This document shows, in pieces, positions 11,201 to 29,270 of a stretch of DNA of 64,000 nucleotides. The position numbers and the translations under genes are program-made. Below the pieces are notes generated by a model. That model was not told the origin of the DNA. It made no database searches and was given only the letters and a program-made list of their open reading frames with translations. The DNA is taken from NCBI GenBank assembly GCA_028386065.3, contig JAKUCV010006646.1, positions 1 through 64,000 on the forward strand, written 5' to 3'. Within the stretch, counting starts at the first letter, position 1, and each line of letters begins with the position of its first letter. This DNA comes from Turnera subulata. Its lineage: Eukaryota > Streptophyta > Magnoliopsida > Malpighiales > Passifloraceae.

Positions 11201-14197
11201 GACTAACATTTTTCAAATTTAGTTATGTAACAATATGGAAAAATGGCATATGATCTTAGTTGTGCTTAATTTTCTGCAAGTATTTGCTGTCTTCATATTA
11301 CTTGTTTCCCAATTGTAGGCTTTCATGTGGATGACTCGGAAGTAACTTTGAATGTTTGCCTGGGTAAGCAATTTTCTGGTGGAGAATTATATTTCAGGGG
11401 CACACGTTGTGATAAGCATGTAAACACGGGAACTCAGCCAGAGGTATGTCAATTGAACAGAATTAATTTTTGAGCAGAACTATAGCATAGATATACTGCA
11501 CAAGTATGGTTATGGATCCATTTTCTGTTTACTTGTTTGGAATTTCCTTTTCCTATTTCTCACATGGAAGATTAACACTCATCAGGATTTGATTGTTATG
11601 GGATGTTTGTATCTTGTTTCATTTTCTATTTTCTATCTTAAGCAGCTCGTTCAGGGTTTATAGGTGATATAGAGGAGGAGCAAGCAGCACCTTGTCTTGC
11701 ATAGGGTTCCAAATCTTTCTTGAAATATAGTATTTGGGAGGATGAAAGGCAAATATTTCGTTCGGTTCTATTAGCAATATCTTGTGATTCCTAGAATTGT
11801 TAATCAACCTTGGTTTAGTGCTCTGTTTTTTAATTCTTATGGTAAGAATCCAGAAATCTTTGACCAAGTTCCTCAATGCTTTCAAGAACCCTATTCCAAA
11901 CACATTAATAGTCACATCTACACTACGATATCAAGTGCTGTCTTATTTTACACTTCGAGTTTATGGTGGTCATTCATTTCAATCCAGGCAGATATTGTGT
12001 TTATGCTTAACTGCCTACTTGACTGATGCAATTCCATGCAAAAATGGCTAAAAGTTCCGTGAGGGGATTATAGAGTCACTGTGGTTCTCAGGGAGGGCTC
12101 AGTGTAGGGCTTTGGCTTTGACGAACTGTATGGCCCTATTCCATGAATTAGAAACTAGAATGTTTGCTTTCTTGGGCAATTGCTTTTCCACACCATGCTT
12201 TTAACTGCATAGAGCTCCTTTTTGAGCTGTTGTGATTCAGAATTGTAGCATTGCACATCATTTACGGGTTTGCAGAGGCAGTTTTTTTCCCTTCTTCAAG
12301 ACATCTCTCTACCTAGCGTCCCGTGAGCCCACATCCTGTTCTAAAATAAATTATAATCAGCATTTTACTTCATCTGAACCAACTTCAGGACCAAAAACAA
12401 TAGGTTTCAATCATAGGACATTTCCTGATAGCAAACATCTGAACAATTTAAACATTTTTTAGATTTTCTGGAAGTCATTTTCTGGATTTTCTTGTGTTCT
12501 GAATCCTAATGGTTTATATCCTTGACTTAGAGTAGGATAGAGAATCCTAGTTCTATAATATCTCGGTATGCAAAACTAGGATTGTGACTGCTGAGATATC
12601 CTTTAGCTGGAAATTGTCTATGAAAGGATTTGACTTTGATGACCGATCAAGTTAATTCCATTTCCTGAAAAATAGAGCAAGAGAGAGGCTGAGTTGGCCT
12701 GGGGGAACTTGAGGGACTATGGAGAATCTGGACTTCTATTTAGAGGTATCTCGGATAGGTGCAAGTAAAGGAGTTAACTTTTGAGTATAATAGAGAATGT
12801 GCATTTGGGTCCAGAACCTTGAAATGGTTGACCTTGAAGTTGCTGCTGTCTGAATTTGGCCATGCGAGATTCCCTTGTCGCACATGTGTGTAACTTAATT
12901 ATGTCTTCTTTTCGACTTTGTTCAACTTATACCTTTGAAGCAGCATTTCAGTATTTCAGAGTTCTAATTGAGTATTAGTCTGTCTAGTTTTGTACAGTGA
13001 GTTTCTGCTATATTCTGCTGTAACAGTTCAAATTTTTATGTTGTAGTCTCTCTGAATGCAGGAGATTTTTGATTACTCTCATGTTCCTGGTCGTGCTGTT
13101 CTGCATCTCGGTCGTCACAGGCACGGTGCCAGAGCCACAACATCTGGCCATAGGATCAACCTACTTCTGTGGTGTAGAAGGTACATTTTTTTCATTATAC
13201 CTACACAGTTAGCTATTCCTTTTGATAAAACTTTTGCATCCTCACTTCATTGGGAAAATAGTTTGGTCCACTTCATGTCTTGTTTCAGTTGATTATTATC
13301 ATCTATGTCATTATATACCATTCCAACTTAAAAGTAAACTGTGTTTTTTTCACTTTATATTCATGGTCTGACCGATTTCGTATGAGATCCCAATTGTGCA
13401 TTCAATCCTCTTTGCTTTTATTTTAGTTGAGGGTGCTTTCACATCAAAGATTTCTTGATTGGACCAGATCCCTCAGACGTTATCTCCTTGAAATGTGTTC
13501 TTCTTGTCTTTATACAGTTCAGTTTTCAGAGAGATGAAAAAGTATCAGAAAGATTTCTCAAGTTGGTGTGGAGAGTGCTCACGTGAGAAGAAAGAAAGAC
13601 AACGTGCATCTATTGCTGCCACCAAATCGGTAGATTCCTTTCCCCTTTTTTTCTTTAGAAAAAAAATTATTCATGCTTGCAAGGTCGTGGTGTAGATTTT
13701 TTGAACAAAGGGGAGAGGTAATGGGCCTTTGTAAGGGAAGCAATCTCTATTCAACATAGTTAGAATACATGCTAAACATGTAGAACAACATTACAAGAGC
13801 TATCCTTGATTGGATTAGCATTTGGCTATGATATTTCGCAACTTTATTGCCAGAAGACAAGCATGGGATCAGAAAGCCACCTATGATGGTTACATGTCCT
13901 ATATGATGCAGTCTACCCATCATTTGACTTTATAACTGCGGATGCTACTACGAAAGATTCCATTTGAACTGAAAATTCAAATATGCTTCTTTTCTTTGTC
14001 TGTGTGTCTGTCAGAAAGAGGGAGAGGCCCATTATACAATTTCCATAGGTGTCCGTTAGTGTAGGTACAGGTGCTAACTTACGCCTTATTTTACCAACTG
14101 ATTCATAAGGATGCTGCCTGCAGTATTAGAAATCATATTACATCAACTTAATTTTTTGCAGGAATTGCTGAAGAAAGATGGGGAGTCCACGACATGA
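8253..14197 (+). CDS. 2-oxoglutarate/Fe(II)-dependent oxygenase, PKHD-type hydroxylase family
   Basis: Nine exons: 8253-8546, 9280-9327, 9973-10149, 10266-10416, 10546-10632, 11319-11443, 13062-13180, 13518-13629, 14162-14197. They sum to 1149 bp and encode 382 residues. The plant family (At1g22950/At3g18210-like) is annotated as prolyl-4-hydroxylase-like; substrates are unknown. Visible landmarks are LRLNPNKDHKPESYEDL near 35-50; FRIMRPNTMNKYGAVLDDFG; the iron-binding HxD of GFHVDDSE (H255, D257); the distal His of LHLGRHRHGARA (H315); and the 2OG-binding Arg of SGHRIN (R325). All ligands are present, so it looks catalytically intact. The C-terminal tail is Lys/Glu-rich (KKYQKDFSSW, REKKERQR). 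The start is the first ATG in a GC-rich exon that opens with a Gly/Pro/Ala-rich stretch. Intron 6 is the longest at about 1.6 kb. Length and exon phases agree with an intact gene. Confidence 0.92.
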
Positions 14198-15059
14198 GCA
14201 AGTTCTTTTTTACTCTGATATTTTGGCGATTGTAAGATAACGGAGCTCCAGACTTGAACAGACGCCAGAAAGCTGCCAGTGGTGACGACTGATGTTCGCT
14301 CTTGTGCTTAGTCATGGTGTATGTAAAAATCATGTGAAGTTCGAAATTTTTTTCGTAAGCATCATGCCTGGAATTTTGTAAAAAGGTGTAGGACCAATCT
14401 GATTAGGGACGGCTATTAGATTTTAGCATTGTATTTAGGGGATCGGTGTCAATAATCTGTAACTTTATACACAAGATGTTTTATGATCTTAGGTGGAATA
14501 TTTTTTGGGGGAAACCTCGAAAACATCCAAAAGTTATCAACTATATTCCCAAACTCTTAAATATTCTAATTCATTCAGATAATTATTTGGAAGAACATTG
14601 TTGGCTACAGTATAGTCATTATTTAACTTTGAAGAAAGTTAAGGACTTTTAAGTGGTGGTTCGAAATACAAATAATCATGACCTGTTCTCATGCCCTTTT
14701 TGTTAGGGGAGTCTGTTTTTTTTCGCCTTTATTCAGGCGACGATTCTTTTTCCTTTTGCATTGTTGTTCGAGTTCATATATTGGTTAGGTAAAGACTGCT
14801 TTTACTACATACCTTCAGATATATGCTTCAGAATAACAATTAATAAAAAGCTGTCTTGCACGCAAAACAAAACTGGGAAAAGAAATCAAAGTGCAATATA
14901 AGAGATAATTTACTTCAACAGTAAATTCTCAGTTCTACCGTTGAATTTGGATGATCGTAACTCGCAGGAATAAAAAAAAAAAGAAGAAAAACTAAACAGT
15001 TGCGCAAAATCAGGACTGAAACATTAGCCACGTATCCGCTAGAAAATAAAATTTGACAA
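14198..15059. other. 3' flank of the oxygenase gene and spacer
   Basis: This is the likely 3' UTR of the oxygenase gene followed by AT-rich spacer. No coding or RNA gene is recognised. Confidence 0.4.
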
Positions 15060-15687
15060 AACCATTGACTAGGCGCAGAATTGCTTCTTGGAAACGACGT
15101 TGAGCTGCCTCTATGGATGGATCTGCTTGCCACTGGACATCATCATCATGAAGAAGAAGAGGACGCTTTCTTCTTTCCCACCTTCTTTCCACGTTTCTTT
15201 TGCTCCTTAGGCTCACCCTCCTTGACCGCAGCTTCAGTCGCTGCCTCCTTCGTAGGAGGATGGTTCACAACAAACCTGGTAAACTTATCCCTCATATCAA
15301 CATCTGAAACTTGCCCACAAGCAGCACACCATAGGGTAACCATCTTTGCCCTGGTGATGACTATCTCAGTTTCAGGATTCTTCCTACAATGCTTACACAT
15401 GACATACTTCTTGATAACTCATCAAGTAATGCATCCAGTGTTGTTGTCTTGTGTTCCCCATTCACAATCGAATTTCTTGTCTGCGCCCCCAGCGCATAGC
15501 CAAAGTACTTCACCATGTAAGAAGCAGGCCTACGTAAGGCCTTTGCAATATCAACCATGTTTACTATATTGGTCCTTACCCCATTCCCTTTGCCTTCAAC
15601 CTTGGTTACCATCCTAGGCATCTTGTACCTATAATATATGTCTTCCTCGTCGACATCACCAATATTTCGGCAATCCGTGGTCGCCAT
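15060..15687 (-). pseudogene. Truncated, frameshifted eIF5 copy
   Basis: eIF5 is the GTPase-activating factor of the 43S preinitiation complex. From an ATG at 15687 the minus strand reads eIF5-like [38 protein letters not shown] and [20 protein letters not shown]. Near 15406-15412 the frame shifts by one base. The next frame holds the zinc-ribbon part: [38 protein letters not shown], then a Lys-rich linker ending at a stop (15146-15148). A further shift near 15149-15160 gives DDDVQWQADPSIEAAQRRF, which matches the eIF5 linker before the C-terminal HEAT (W2) domain. That domain is absent. There are two frame breaks and loss of the C-terminal half, so this is a decayed copy. Plant eIF5 genes are usually intronless, so the lack of introns does not prove a retrocopy. 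A sequencing error could explain one break but not the missing half. Confidence 0.8.
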
Positions 15688-16440
15688 CTTCTCGTAGCAA
15701 AACAAACATACAATTTATCAGAAAATCCAAACGTTGTCCCCAAAAAAGAGAAGAATAACAGTCCACAAAATCACACATAGAAAATATAAAAAAATTCTAT
15801 CGACGCAAAACCCTGAACAAAAATATCTAACCTTGTCCGTTTAAGTACCCTCGATTTAGAAAAATCAATGCCTTCAATTGAAACAAGATTACGTATCCTT
15901 CGAGATTGAGACATAAAAAACAAGCTTCAAAAGCTAGAGCAATAGAAAACAAAAAGCAACTAAGTTTAAAGGGGCAGAATGCGAAACACAACTTTCTGGG
16001 GGTAAAATAACAACAACTAGGGTTACTTATATATATGTAGTATGTCTGATAAAAAAACATAAAACCCAGGCCAAATACTTGGTCGCTACGGTTCCACTTT
16101 TCTCGTATCGGTATTTAATTAGCACATGTACTTTTTAATTTGTACCGGTTAATTGATATCTTGTTTTCTTAAACAAGAAAAAGATTCTACAAAAATTAAC
16201 CGACCATTATTTTTCCTGGGGTCATAATTAAATATTTTATAAATTGCACACCGACGTCGTATACCTTACACGTAACCCCCACGAAAAACATACTAGTGTG
16301 CCTAAGCGAAACGGACAATAAAAGAACAAAAAGACACCCACCCTTCCATTCCATAAATTCTATCTCCGTCTCCTTATCGGAGTAAGCTTCCTTCGTCTTC
16401 CTCTCTTTTCTCGCTTCCTCCATATAAAAGATTTTTTGCT
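15688..16440. other. Spacer between eIF5 copy and poly(A) polymerase
   Basis: This is AT-rich intergenic sequence. No gene is supported on either strand. Confidence 0.4.
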
Positions 16441-16449
16441 TTTTTGGTC

Positions 16450-17031
16450 TATAAAATCCCTAATACTCCTTCCTTCACTCGATAGTAATTTTCCAGGGTC
16501 TTTTTCTCTCTCTGCTCGTGATTCTCTCAATTGATCGCGGTGTGGTGACGGAATTTCGCGACGGGCTCGAAAAAAGAAGGCTTCTTTGGCTTCGATCGCC
16601 GCCCAATCCGGCGTGGGGTTGTTGGGGCTTTTCTTTCCTGCTTGTGTGTGAAGATTGGGGGATAGGGTTTTGTTCCCGTCGAGGCCGCGATTTTATATTG
16701 TACTGTTAATTTGTTTTTGAATTTAAGAGCAATCGAATCTCTAGGGTTTGCTTTCATTCTAGGGATTGCTTGTTGGTAGGAGGCCTATATTGAGCTGTAG
16801 CTCTCTACTACCCCCAGTGACTGTACAATCAACGATATATTACTTCATTGTTCTTTTCTTTTTTCTTTTGCTTATTTCTTCTTTAGTTTGTTTTAAAATT
16901 TCTGAGGAATTTCATTTATATATTTGCGATTGCCGTCCCCATATATAAGAAAAAGCAAGAATTCAGAAAAAAGCAACAAAAAAAAAATAAACTCTGATAA
17001 TAACAGCAAAAAAGAAAACAGAGAAATTAAA
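16450..17031 (+). promoter_or_regulatory. TATA box and long ATG-free leader of the poly(A) polymerase gene
   Basis: TATAAAAT lies at 16450-16457, followed by a CT-rich initiator-like stretch near 16480-16515. I find no ATG on the plus strand between about 16480 and the CDS start at 17032, over roughly 550 nt. A random AT-rich stretch of this size should hold several, so this fits a transcribed leader under selection against upstream starts. It may also contain a 5' UTR intron: an acceptor-like ATTCAG lies at about 16960-16966. Confidence 0.6.
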
Positions 17032-22394
<5,363 letters not shown>

Positions 22395-23358
22395 AGGCTG
22401 CAAATTTCCTGGTGGAGGGAGGCCCGGCCACTGCCACTCGGGTTATATGTGTATGAGATAAAAAATGAGAGAACAAGCCATCAATCGCTCCTCCCTTTGT
22501 AATGATAACATTTCTTGTTTTCAATAAATGCAAAGCTGTTCATATATCCGTTGTGTTATGTCATATACTGCATATGAATGTTGTGCGAGTCTTCGGTTGG
22601 TTAGCAACTTTCCAATTCCATACTTCTAAACCTCTTTCCGAACAAGAGGCAGAAGACTTTGAAGTACACACTTTTCGTCCAGATCTAAAACAAGGAAAAA
22701 AAAAAAAACTAAACTATTCAACCCAAACAAGAGTCGTTATCATTCATCAAGACATCTTGATACAAAATTCTGTTTTGCTACAAAATTAAAGGACATGTCC
22801 TATCATAATTAAAAAAGTACCACGTCATGAAAATGTCTCTTGATTCCTTCGTCACCGCATGTTTAAGTTGTTGACTGCTTCATTTAGTTACTAAACGTTG
22901 ACATTGATGACCACTGAGGCATAGACAGCCACGCTAGCATTTACGGCTCCTAGTTTAAGTGAATTGTTTTACATGTCCCTTTGCAGAAGATGTTGATATC
23001 ACCACTGCTTAAATAATCAAACCGACCAAAGGTTATCGTAGTTCAAACTCTCATGTCGTATTGATTATTATAGAGTAGATTATAATATCCTCAACAAGTT
23101 GGTTAGGTATGCAATTTAATTTTTTAAAAATTTAATACAATAAAAAGATGACAAAAGACAGATTATAGTAATAACTTAAAAGAGACAACCTAATCAGATG
23201 CCTAAATTGCACGAGGACAAGGCAAGTATTGTGCTGGGTCCTGTCTGTATCCACTTTATAAACAAGCCAAGCATAAAAAGTGCAAGATAAAGTCAGAGAG
23301 CGTGAGAGAGTGAGAGAGAGAACAGGAAGTAAAGTGATCCAAGGGAGAAGAAGAAGAA
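22395..23358. promoter_or_regulatory. Poly(A) polymerase 3' flank and DUF599 gene promoter
   Basis: The first part is the 3' UTR and flank of the poly(A) polymerase gene; AATAAATGC near 22523 may be a polyadenylation signal. The last part is the DUF599 promoter. TTTATAAA at 23255-23262 is about 100 nt upstream of the ATG at 23359 and is a good TATA box. No separate gene is seen between them. Confidence 0.5.
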
Positions 23359-25468
23359 ATGATGCAGGAGGAAGCGTTAGACTATGTGTTGGTGCCGGTA
23401 GGATTGGGTGTGATGGGAGTATACCATTGTTGGCTGCTTTACACCATCCTCCGTTATCCAAGGCGCACTGTTATTGGCATCAATGCAGAGTCCCGCCACC
23501 AATGGGTCCACGCCATGATGACTGTCAGTTTTATTACTTCTCTTTCTCTCTCTTAATCATTTTCACTGGATATTCTGTGCTTCACTTTTGTTTTCTTGCT
23601 TCAAGATTCATTCTTTTCAAAAATATGCTTCTGGGTATTCCTTACCAGAAGCAGAGGTTTGCTAGTTTTAGTGGTTAGAGCGGACATATGTAGAACCAAT
23701 GTTTCTGGTGTTTTCCTCAGACTAAGTTTGTGTTTTGCCTTACGTTTCAAGTATGGATTTTTCCAAGTTGCCCACGTTCGTTTTGTTTTCCCCCAGAGTG
23801 TTGAAGGAGCAAATGAGATTCTTTGGACTTTGGTTTTTAGGTTCCATGTCCAAAATTGCAGGGCTTCCCTCTTAGTCCTATACGTATATATGTACATATG
23901 CTTGTCCTGAGTGAGAAGAAATGGTAGTTGCTAGTTTGGAATTTTGTTCCATTCTTTTTGTTTGATTTTTTTTTTTTTGTGAAAAATTGGGAATTTTGTA
24001 GGAAGAATAGGAGAATGGTTCTTAATTCTCATTTTAGGACTAGATTCACTTGCAATCACCATCTATGACCAAGCAAGAAGAAATGTGTGGGTGACAAAAT
24101 AACTGTTAGTTCCAAGGGGTCGGGGTTTAGCGTATCATATAGGTTGCATCAACTTGGATCTGGAGGTGCATAATTTACAGTAATAATTGGGATTTGTAAA
24201 CGTTTTGGGGACTTTGGTTTAATTTTGTTACAGTCAGAAATATGTGTCACTGTGTCAGGGATTAGCTTCCCTCTAATATGAGAGACCTTTGGTATGATTG
24301 GTTCCGTACTTTATCTTTCTTTTTCCTTTAACAAGCTCTAGAATTTGCTCGATTTTTCACCCTGAACTTCCGATTCTTATTTAGGAGAATCAGACTTGAA
24401 ATAATCATAGCATGTCTTCTTTCACACTGTACTTTAGGCTGCATATGTGGCATATACAAGTAAAGATTGTTCTGTTCTTTGCTTAAAGCAAACACTGGAT
24501 GTCATCAGGTGAAGAGAGAATATACCCAGTAGTAGCCTGTAGAGATTGGATTCACAGAGGTAACTGGTGTAGTCAGTTATAGCCAATTATAAGAATCTTG
24601 CAGTACGACCCAGGTAGAGATGCTTAGAGGCATGGTTATAAATCTGGCCCAGAGTATGCTTGCCAACTATAAAACCCATGAGAAAACATTTTAAGCAGTG
24701 ATTTCAAAACTGATGAGTTCAATTCAACTACTTTTAATTGTTATTTGCTGCCTAAATGTCAGGACCCCAGGCAGGTCCGTCTTCTCATTTAAATTAGATT
24801 TTGCAATCCATAGTATTACAATCTCATGTCAGTATTGTGGAATTCCATGGTTGAATTAAGTATTGGTCCAAATATCGATTTTGACAACAACATAATCATT
24901 TCAGGATCCCATGAAGAATGGCGTTTTAGCAGTTCAAACAATACGGAACAACATAATGGCGTCTACACTTTTGGCAACCACAGCAATCACTCTCTGTTCA
25001 CTCATTGGTGTCTTTGTGAGCAGCTCATCTAACTCTGGCAACACCGCATCACGATTGATTTATGGGAATAATTCTTCTACTGTTTCTTCAGTCAAGTACT
25101 TCTCCATTTTGCTCTGCTTCCTTGTTGCTTTTGTTTGTAATGTGCAGTCTATTAGATACTATGCACATGTCAGCTTCTTGGCTACTGTGCCTACATCAAA
25201 AGGCAATAAAGATTCTATTGAGTACGTCGCAAGAAACTTAAACCGAGGAAGTTTATTTTGGTCCCTTGGCTTGCGGGCATTTTATCTGTCATTCCCTCTG
25301 TTCCTGTGGATCTTTGGGCCAATACCCATGCTCGTGTGCTGCTGCATAATGACCTTTGTTCTCTATTTCTTGGACACAACTTCAAGTTTTACTCGGCAAC
25401 TCCACACTCAATCTTTCAGGGAGCAAACAGATGCCAATGACGTGGAATCAGCTTGTCAATCATTGTAA
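23359..25468 (+). CDS. DUF599 family multi-pass membrane protein
   Basis: Two exons, 23359-23523 and 24905-25468, are separated by an intron of about 1.4 kb with a GTCAGT donor and TTTCAG acceptor. The product has 242 residues, the normal length for plant DUF599 proteins. Exon 1 encodes the first membrane segment (VLVPVGLGVMGVYHCWLLYT) and the family-typical block ending ESRHQWVHAMM. Exon 2 continues with DPMKNGVLAVQTIRNNIMAS, a second segment (about 70-92), a third containing FSILLCFLVAFVCNVQSIRY, an RGSLFWSLGLRAFYLSFPLF segment and a final hydrophobic stretch. About four or five membrane spans are expected. The biochemical function of the family is unknown. A TATA box lies about 100 nt upstream. 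The second Met codon is adjacent, so the exact start could be codon 2. Confidence 0.9.
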
Positions 25469-27180
25469 GTGCCATTGAAATTAGAATGTAGCCCTTATGA
25501 ATCTTCCGAAATGCTTAACACAACTATCAATTAACAACATCAGAGGCCTTATTACAAGGCTGTGTGTGTATATATACTCACACTATTCCTATTTGTGTCC
25601 TGCTTCTGATTCTTGGCTGGGGAATATGGTGAATTCTATTTTCTGGCTATGGTGCTCATGATAGTGGGATATTGACAATTATTTGACCTTGAATCTGGTA
25701 AAGAAACACTTTACTTGAGCTAAAAATACATTTTCTCTTTTACGAGTGTTTCACATTATTACTGTTAAGCAGGAGGATTTGTCAAATTCCATAATCATGT
25801 ATAGTACCAAAATTAAATGTCATTATAGCATGTATCCATCACCAAATTGACCAAGTGGGTGATTTAACATCTCTCCTGAGGAGTGTTGCTGCTGCCCGCA
25901 GATTTTATCTTTCAAACTTATCCATCAGTAATTTCAGTGACCATGTTTGGATCTCAGGGCAAATAATTGGTCTGATGAGTCCCATCTTTGTCATCCACTA
26001 CTTGTAGACGACCCTGGTTCAACTCCTACAGGCTCGTCCGGACAAAATGGCAGCAGTCCTTTCGTTAATATATTACGTAGAAGTGAGAGCCATTGCAACC
26101 AATGAGTTAACACTGTCAGAAAATTCTTTGTTGCCATACATTCTGTGAAAGATCACATGGGAATGAAGCATTCTTACAAGATAGTGACTGTCCAGCACTG
26201 GTCTAGTTTCGAACAGATTTCTAAGCTAGCCGTGCACATGTCATTCTTCAGCCACCCAAATTTTTTCTTGCTTCTTTCACAACCGTACAATGGCTCATCA
26301 CAGGTTAATTTTGTAACACAATTGAACTACCTTCATATGCTCCCTTGTAAGGCAAGTTGTGCAATTTTGTTGCACCAGGATGCATATATTAGCTACTTGA
26401 ATATTATTACTTTCTCTAAGATAGTTTCATATGATCTATAGTCGAATAAAGCATTTTGAGAACTGGGCATATGGTCCCCATCCATGGTAAGGATTGAAAA
26501 TTCAATGTCTCGAACCAATAATTTGTCAAACACTAAAGGCTCAAAGTCCAGTATTTCATGTCTTTAGCGCCACCAAAGTTTTTCTGACCAGCATCAGCAG
26601 CGGCATTAGCCCAATATGGAGATTTTGCAAAAAAATTGATTCTTGAGCACTGGAATCCTGCTCTGTGGAAGCACTTACCACTGACGGTGATGGTTTATAG
26701 CGCTAACACTTCTGCATGGTCTAGTACTAGATGGAAAAATTTTATTGCTCCAATGCGAGGTTTTCCGACCAGCATCAGCAGCGGCCGCATTACCACTCAC
26801 GCAGTACACTTTTTTTGGATGCTAAGGAACAATTATATTAGTTGACCAACAAGTTTAGAATTTCTTGAACTAGAGTGGTGGAGTGGAACACAGATTCTAT
26901 TCTTAGCGCTTTTAGTTTGGTCTTGCTGTTTGCAGCTTCACTGACTAAATATTGCCTTAGGCACATAAGATGCAATGACCGTTGAGCCCATCGGATTCTC
27001 AAATTATGACGCATGAAGACAATTAGACTGTCTGTTTGCCTTGATGCATAGTCAGATTCTTCCATGGGGAAGGTTAATTCTAAAATGCCAAGACAATAAG
27101 AAAGGAGATGTGATGATGACACACTAGTGCCCCTTTTGTCCATCAAGGAAAAAAATGTTACCAATATATATATATAGTGG
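25469..27180. other. Intergenic DNA with a duplicated short segment
   Basis: This is the 3' flank of the DUF599 gene, then non-coding DNA. The segment GACCAGCATCAGCAGCGGC occurs twice about 180 bp apart (about 26587 and 26768), each copy preceded by similar TTTT(C/T) sequence. Minus-strand frames here (for example 26838-27164) have no recognised domain. Confidence 0.4.
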
Positions 27181-27346
27181 GTTATAAATCCAAGTAGTAA
27201 GTTCCACTTACTTGAGGTCTTAGATTCGAGTCCTCAAGAAAATTTTCTTTAAGAGACTCACCCATTATAACCGGATTATGACCAGGTCAAATTTAAATTA
27301 GTCGGGTAAGCCTCCGGAATACCTGGTGGGTGGAAACAAAAAAAAA
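27181..27346 (+). mobile_element. Candidate tRNA-derived SINE
   Basis: A polymerase III B-box-like GATTCGAGTCC lies at 27223-27233. An A-box-like AGTAGTAAGTTCC lies about 25 nt earlier. The downstream body (TTAGTCGGGTAAGCCTCCGG) resembles plant SINE 3' parts, and the element ends in an A-rich tail (27333-27346). The length of about 165 bp fits a SINE. Target duplications were not identified, so the ends are approximate. Confidence 0.5.
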
Positions 27347-28638
27347 TGTTTATTTCCATTTCTACGACATAATCTCTGTCTGAAGATGCAAATGGGTCTG
27401 GTCTGGTTGACTTAATAGGATCATGCACACGCAACTGCAGGTGCATGTGAAATACAAACATAGTGGCGGCATTCCGTCAAATCAACTTTTGTAAATGGCA
27501 CCCAACATGGTGTAGTCATAAGCTCATTATCACACTCACAAGGAACATTGCTGGCGGTCGAGTAAACGGTGACTAGGCTTTATCTCTTTCCCCTTTGTTT
27601 GATATGTACACTGGGGTATACTGCATTGTTTGGATGGCCCTCTCTCATATTTTTCTCTGTTCAGTATATATATCTAATTTTCTGTCTCAAGTTATCATCA
27701 TCACATCATCGAAAACTATGCCATAAAAATATAAAAGTACAATCCTATGTGTCAACCAATTCATGGTAAGAGTGGTAACGATTATTAAAGAACTTGACCA
27801 AAAAAGTGGGAAGATTTTTGAGAGGTAGACATTTTGGAGCCATGCTAACGTTGGATCATTTTCTGTTGGCCATTTGAGTTTTGTCCTAGTTTTGTCCTAA
27901 TTAATTCGAATATGATATAGATAGAGACATAACTATGGTGGGTGAATTTTTTAATGAAGATTTTTACTGTACACAAGAGCTTGAACCTCAAACCACCTTA
28001 ATTTAGTTGCTTACATCAACCCCAGCGCGTTAGCATTTTGATCCATGGCTATAGCTTGGGAGGCCAAGCACAGCCATGGCTCCCCTTGGATTTTTTTATT
28101 TTTTTCATATAAGTCTTGTCGTAATATGTATTTGGTCTTTCTAGATTATATTTTTTCACATAAATCCTTATTATTATAAAAAATTTTATATTAACCCTCT
28201 AAAGTTTATGTCAAATTTCGCTATTGGGACCATCTGTAAAAATCAAGTATTGATCCAAAAAAACAAGTATTCTTTAATCATTGTCTAGTAGCTTGGCCAC
28301 ATACTGTGAGGACAAATTAACACATGATGGGGGGGCACAGAAATTTGCTAGCCACTAGCCAAAAGTAGCAATTCCTATAACTCTTTTTCAGCCGCTGTCA
28401 ATTTCTTCTTAGCTGATTGAGCAGCTTTTCTTTCCCCAATAGGATTATAATTCACAATTTTATTTAGACCCATATTCGCTGACCTTAATTTTTATATATT
28501 GACCGTATATATTTGGCCTTTTGCGGGGAAAATTGGTCCACTGAACCATGAAGGAGGTTGATTCGAATGATAAGAACTTTGCTCATTCCCTGAGGTCATG
28601 GCTGACGTATATCTATATCTATATATACGTATATATAC
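27347..28638. other. AT-rich intergenic DNA left of the CACTA element
   Basis: This is AT-rich spacer with a short TA-rich microsatellite directly before the CACTA insertion (28610-28637). No gene is seen. Confidence 0.4.
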
Positions 28639-28830
28639 CACTACAACAAATTCATTCTTTGGGGACATTTTTTGTGATGACGTTCTAGAATTCGTCTCCT
28701 AAAATGGTTTTTTGGTGACGAAAAATGGATAATATGTCACCAATATAATTTGTTTTTGTGACGAGGTCGATTCATCACAAGTAATGAACATTTTGTCTCC
28801 AAAAGTATCATTTGGTGACAAAAATCATAA

Positions 28831-29270
28831 GCGTCACCCTAATTCGTCACTAATACATTAGAGCCAAAAAATTTTAGCACCAAGATATGGAGGGAAAAAA
28901 TTAGTGACGAAATGAATTACTTAAACTACGAATTATAACACGTCACCAATCATTAGATTATAGATGACACAATTTTTACATCACTATACGTTAACAACCA
29001 TGAGAGACATAATATTTTCGTCCCTTTTTCATTAATTTTGGGGACGTCACCCTAATTCGTCACTAATAAATTAGAGCCAAAATTTTTTAGCGCCAAGATA
29101 TGAAGGGAAAAATTTAGTGACGAAATGAATTACTTAAATTATGAATTATAACACGTCACCAATCATTGGATTATAAATGACACAATTTTTACATCACTAT
29201 ACAATAACAACCATGGGAGACATAATATTTCCGTCCCTTTTTCATTAATTTTGGAGACGAATGGAGGATC
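28831..29270 (+). repeat. 213-bp direct repeat in the CACTA left subterminal region
   Basis: GTCACCCTAATTCGTCACTA begins at 28833 and again at 29046. Similarity continues for the whole 213-bp period with scattered substitutions. A third, more diverged copy follows from about 29285. Each unit carries several GTGACGAAA/CGTCACC motifs, so the duplication multiplies the presumed transposase-binding sites. Confidence 0.9.

Noticed and set aside
16924..17031. In-frame N-terminal extension of the poly(A) polymerase
   Set aside because: The frame is open upstream of 17032 but has no ATG, only a TTG. The ATG at 17032 gives the family-typical N-terminus.
26838..27164. 108-codon minus-strand frame
   Set aside because: No domain recognised, no promoter or splice context, and it lies in intergenic DNA.
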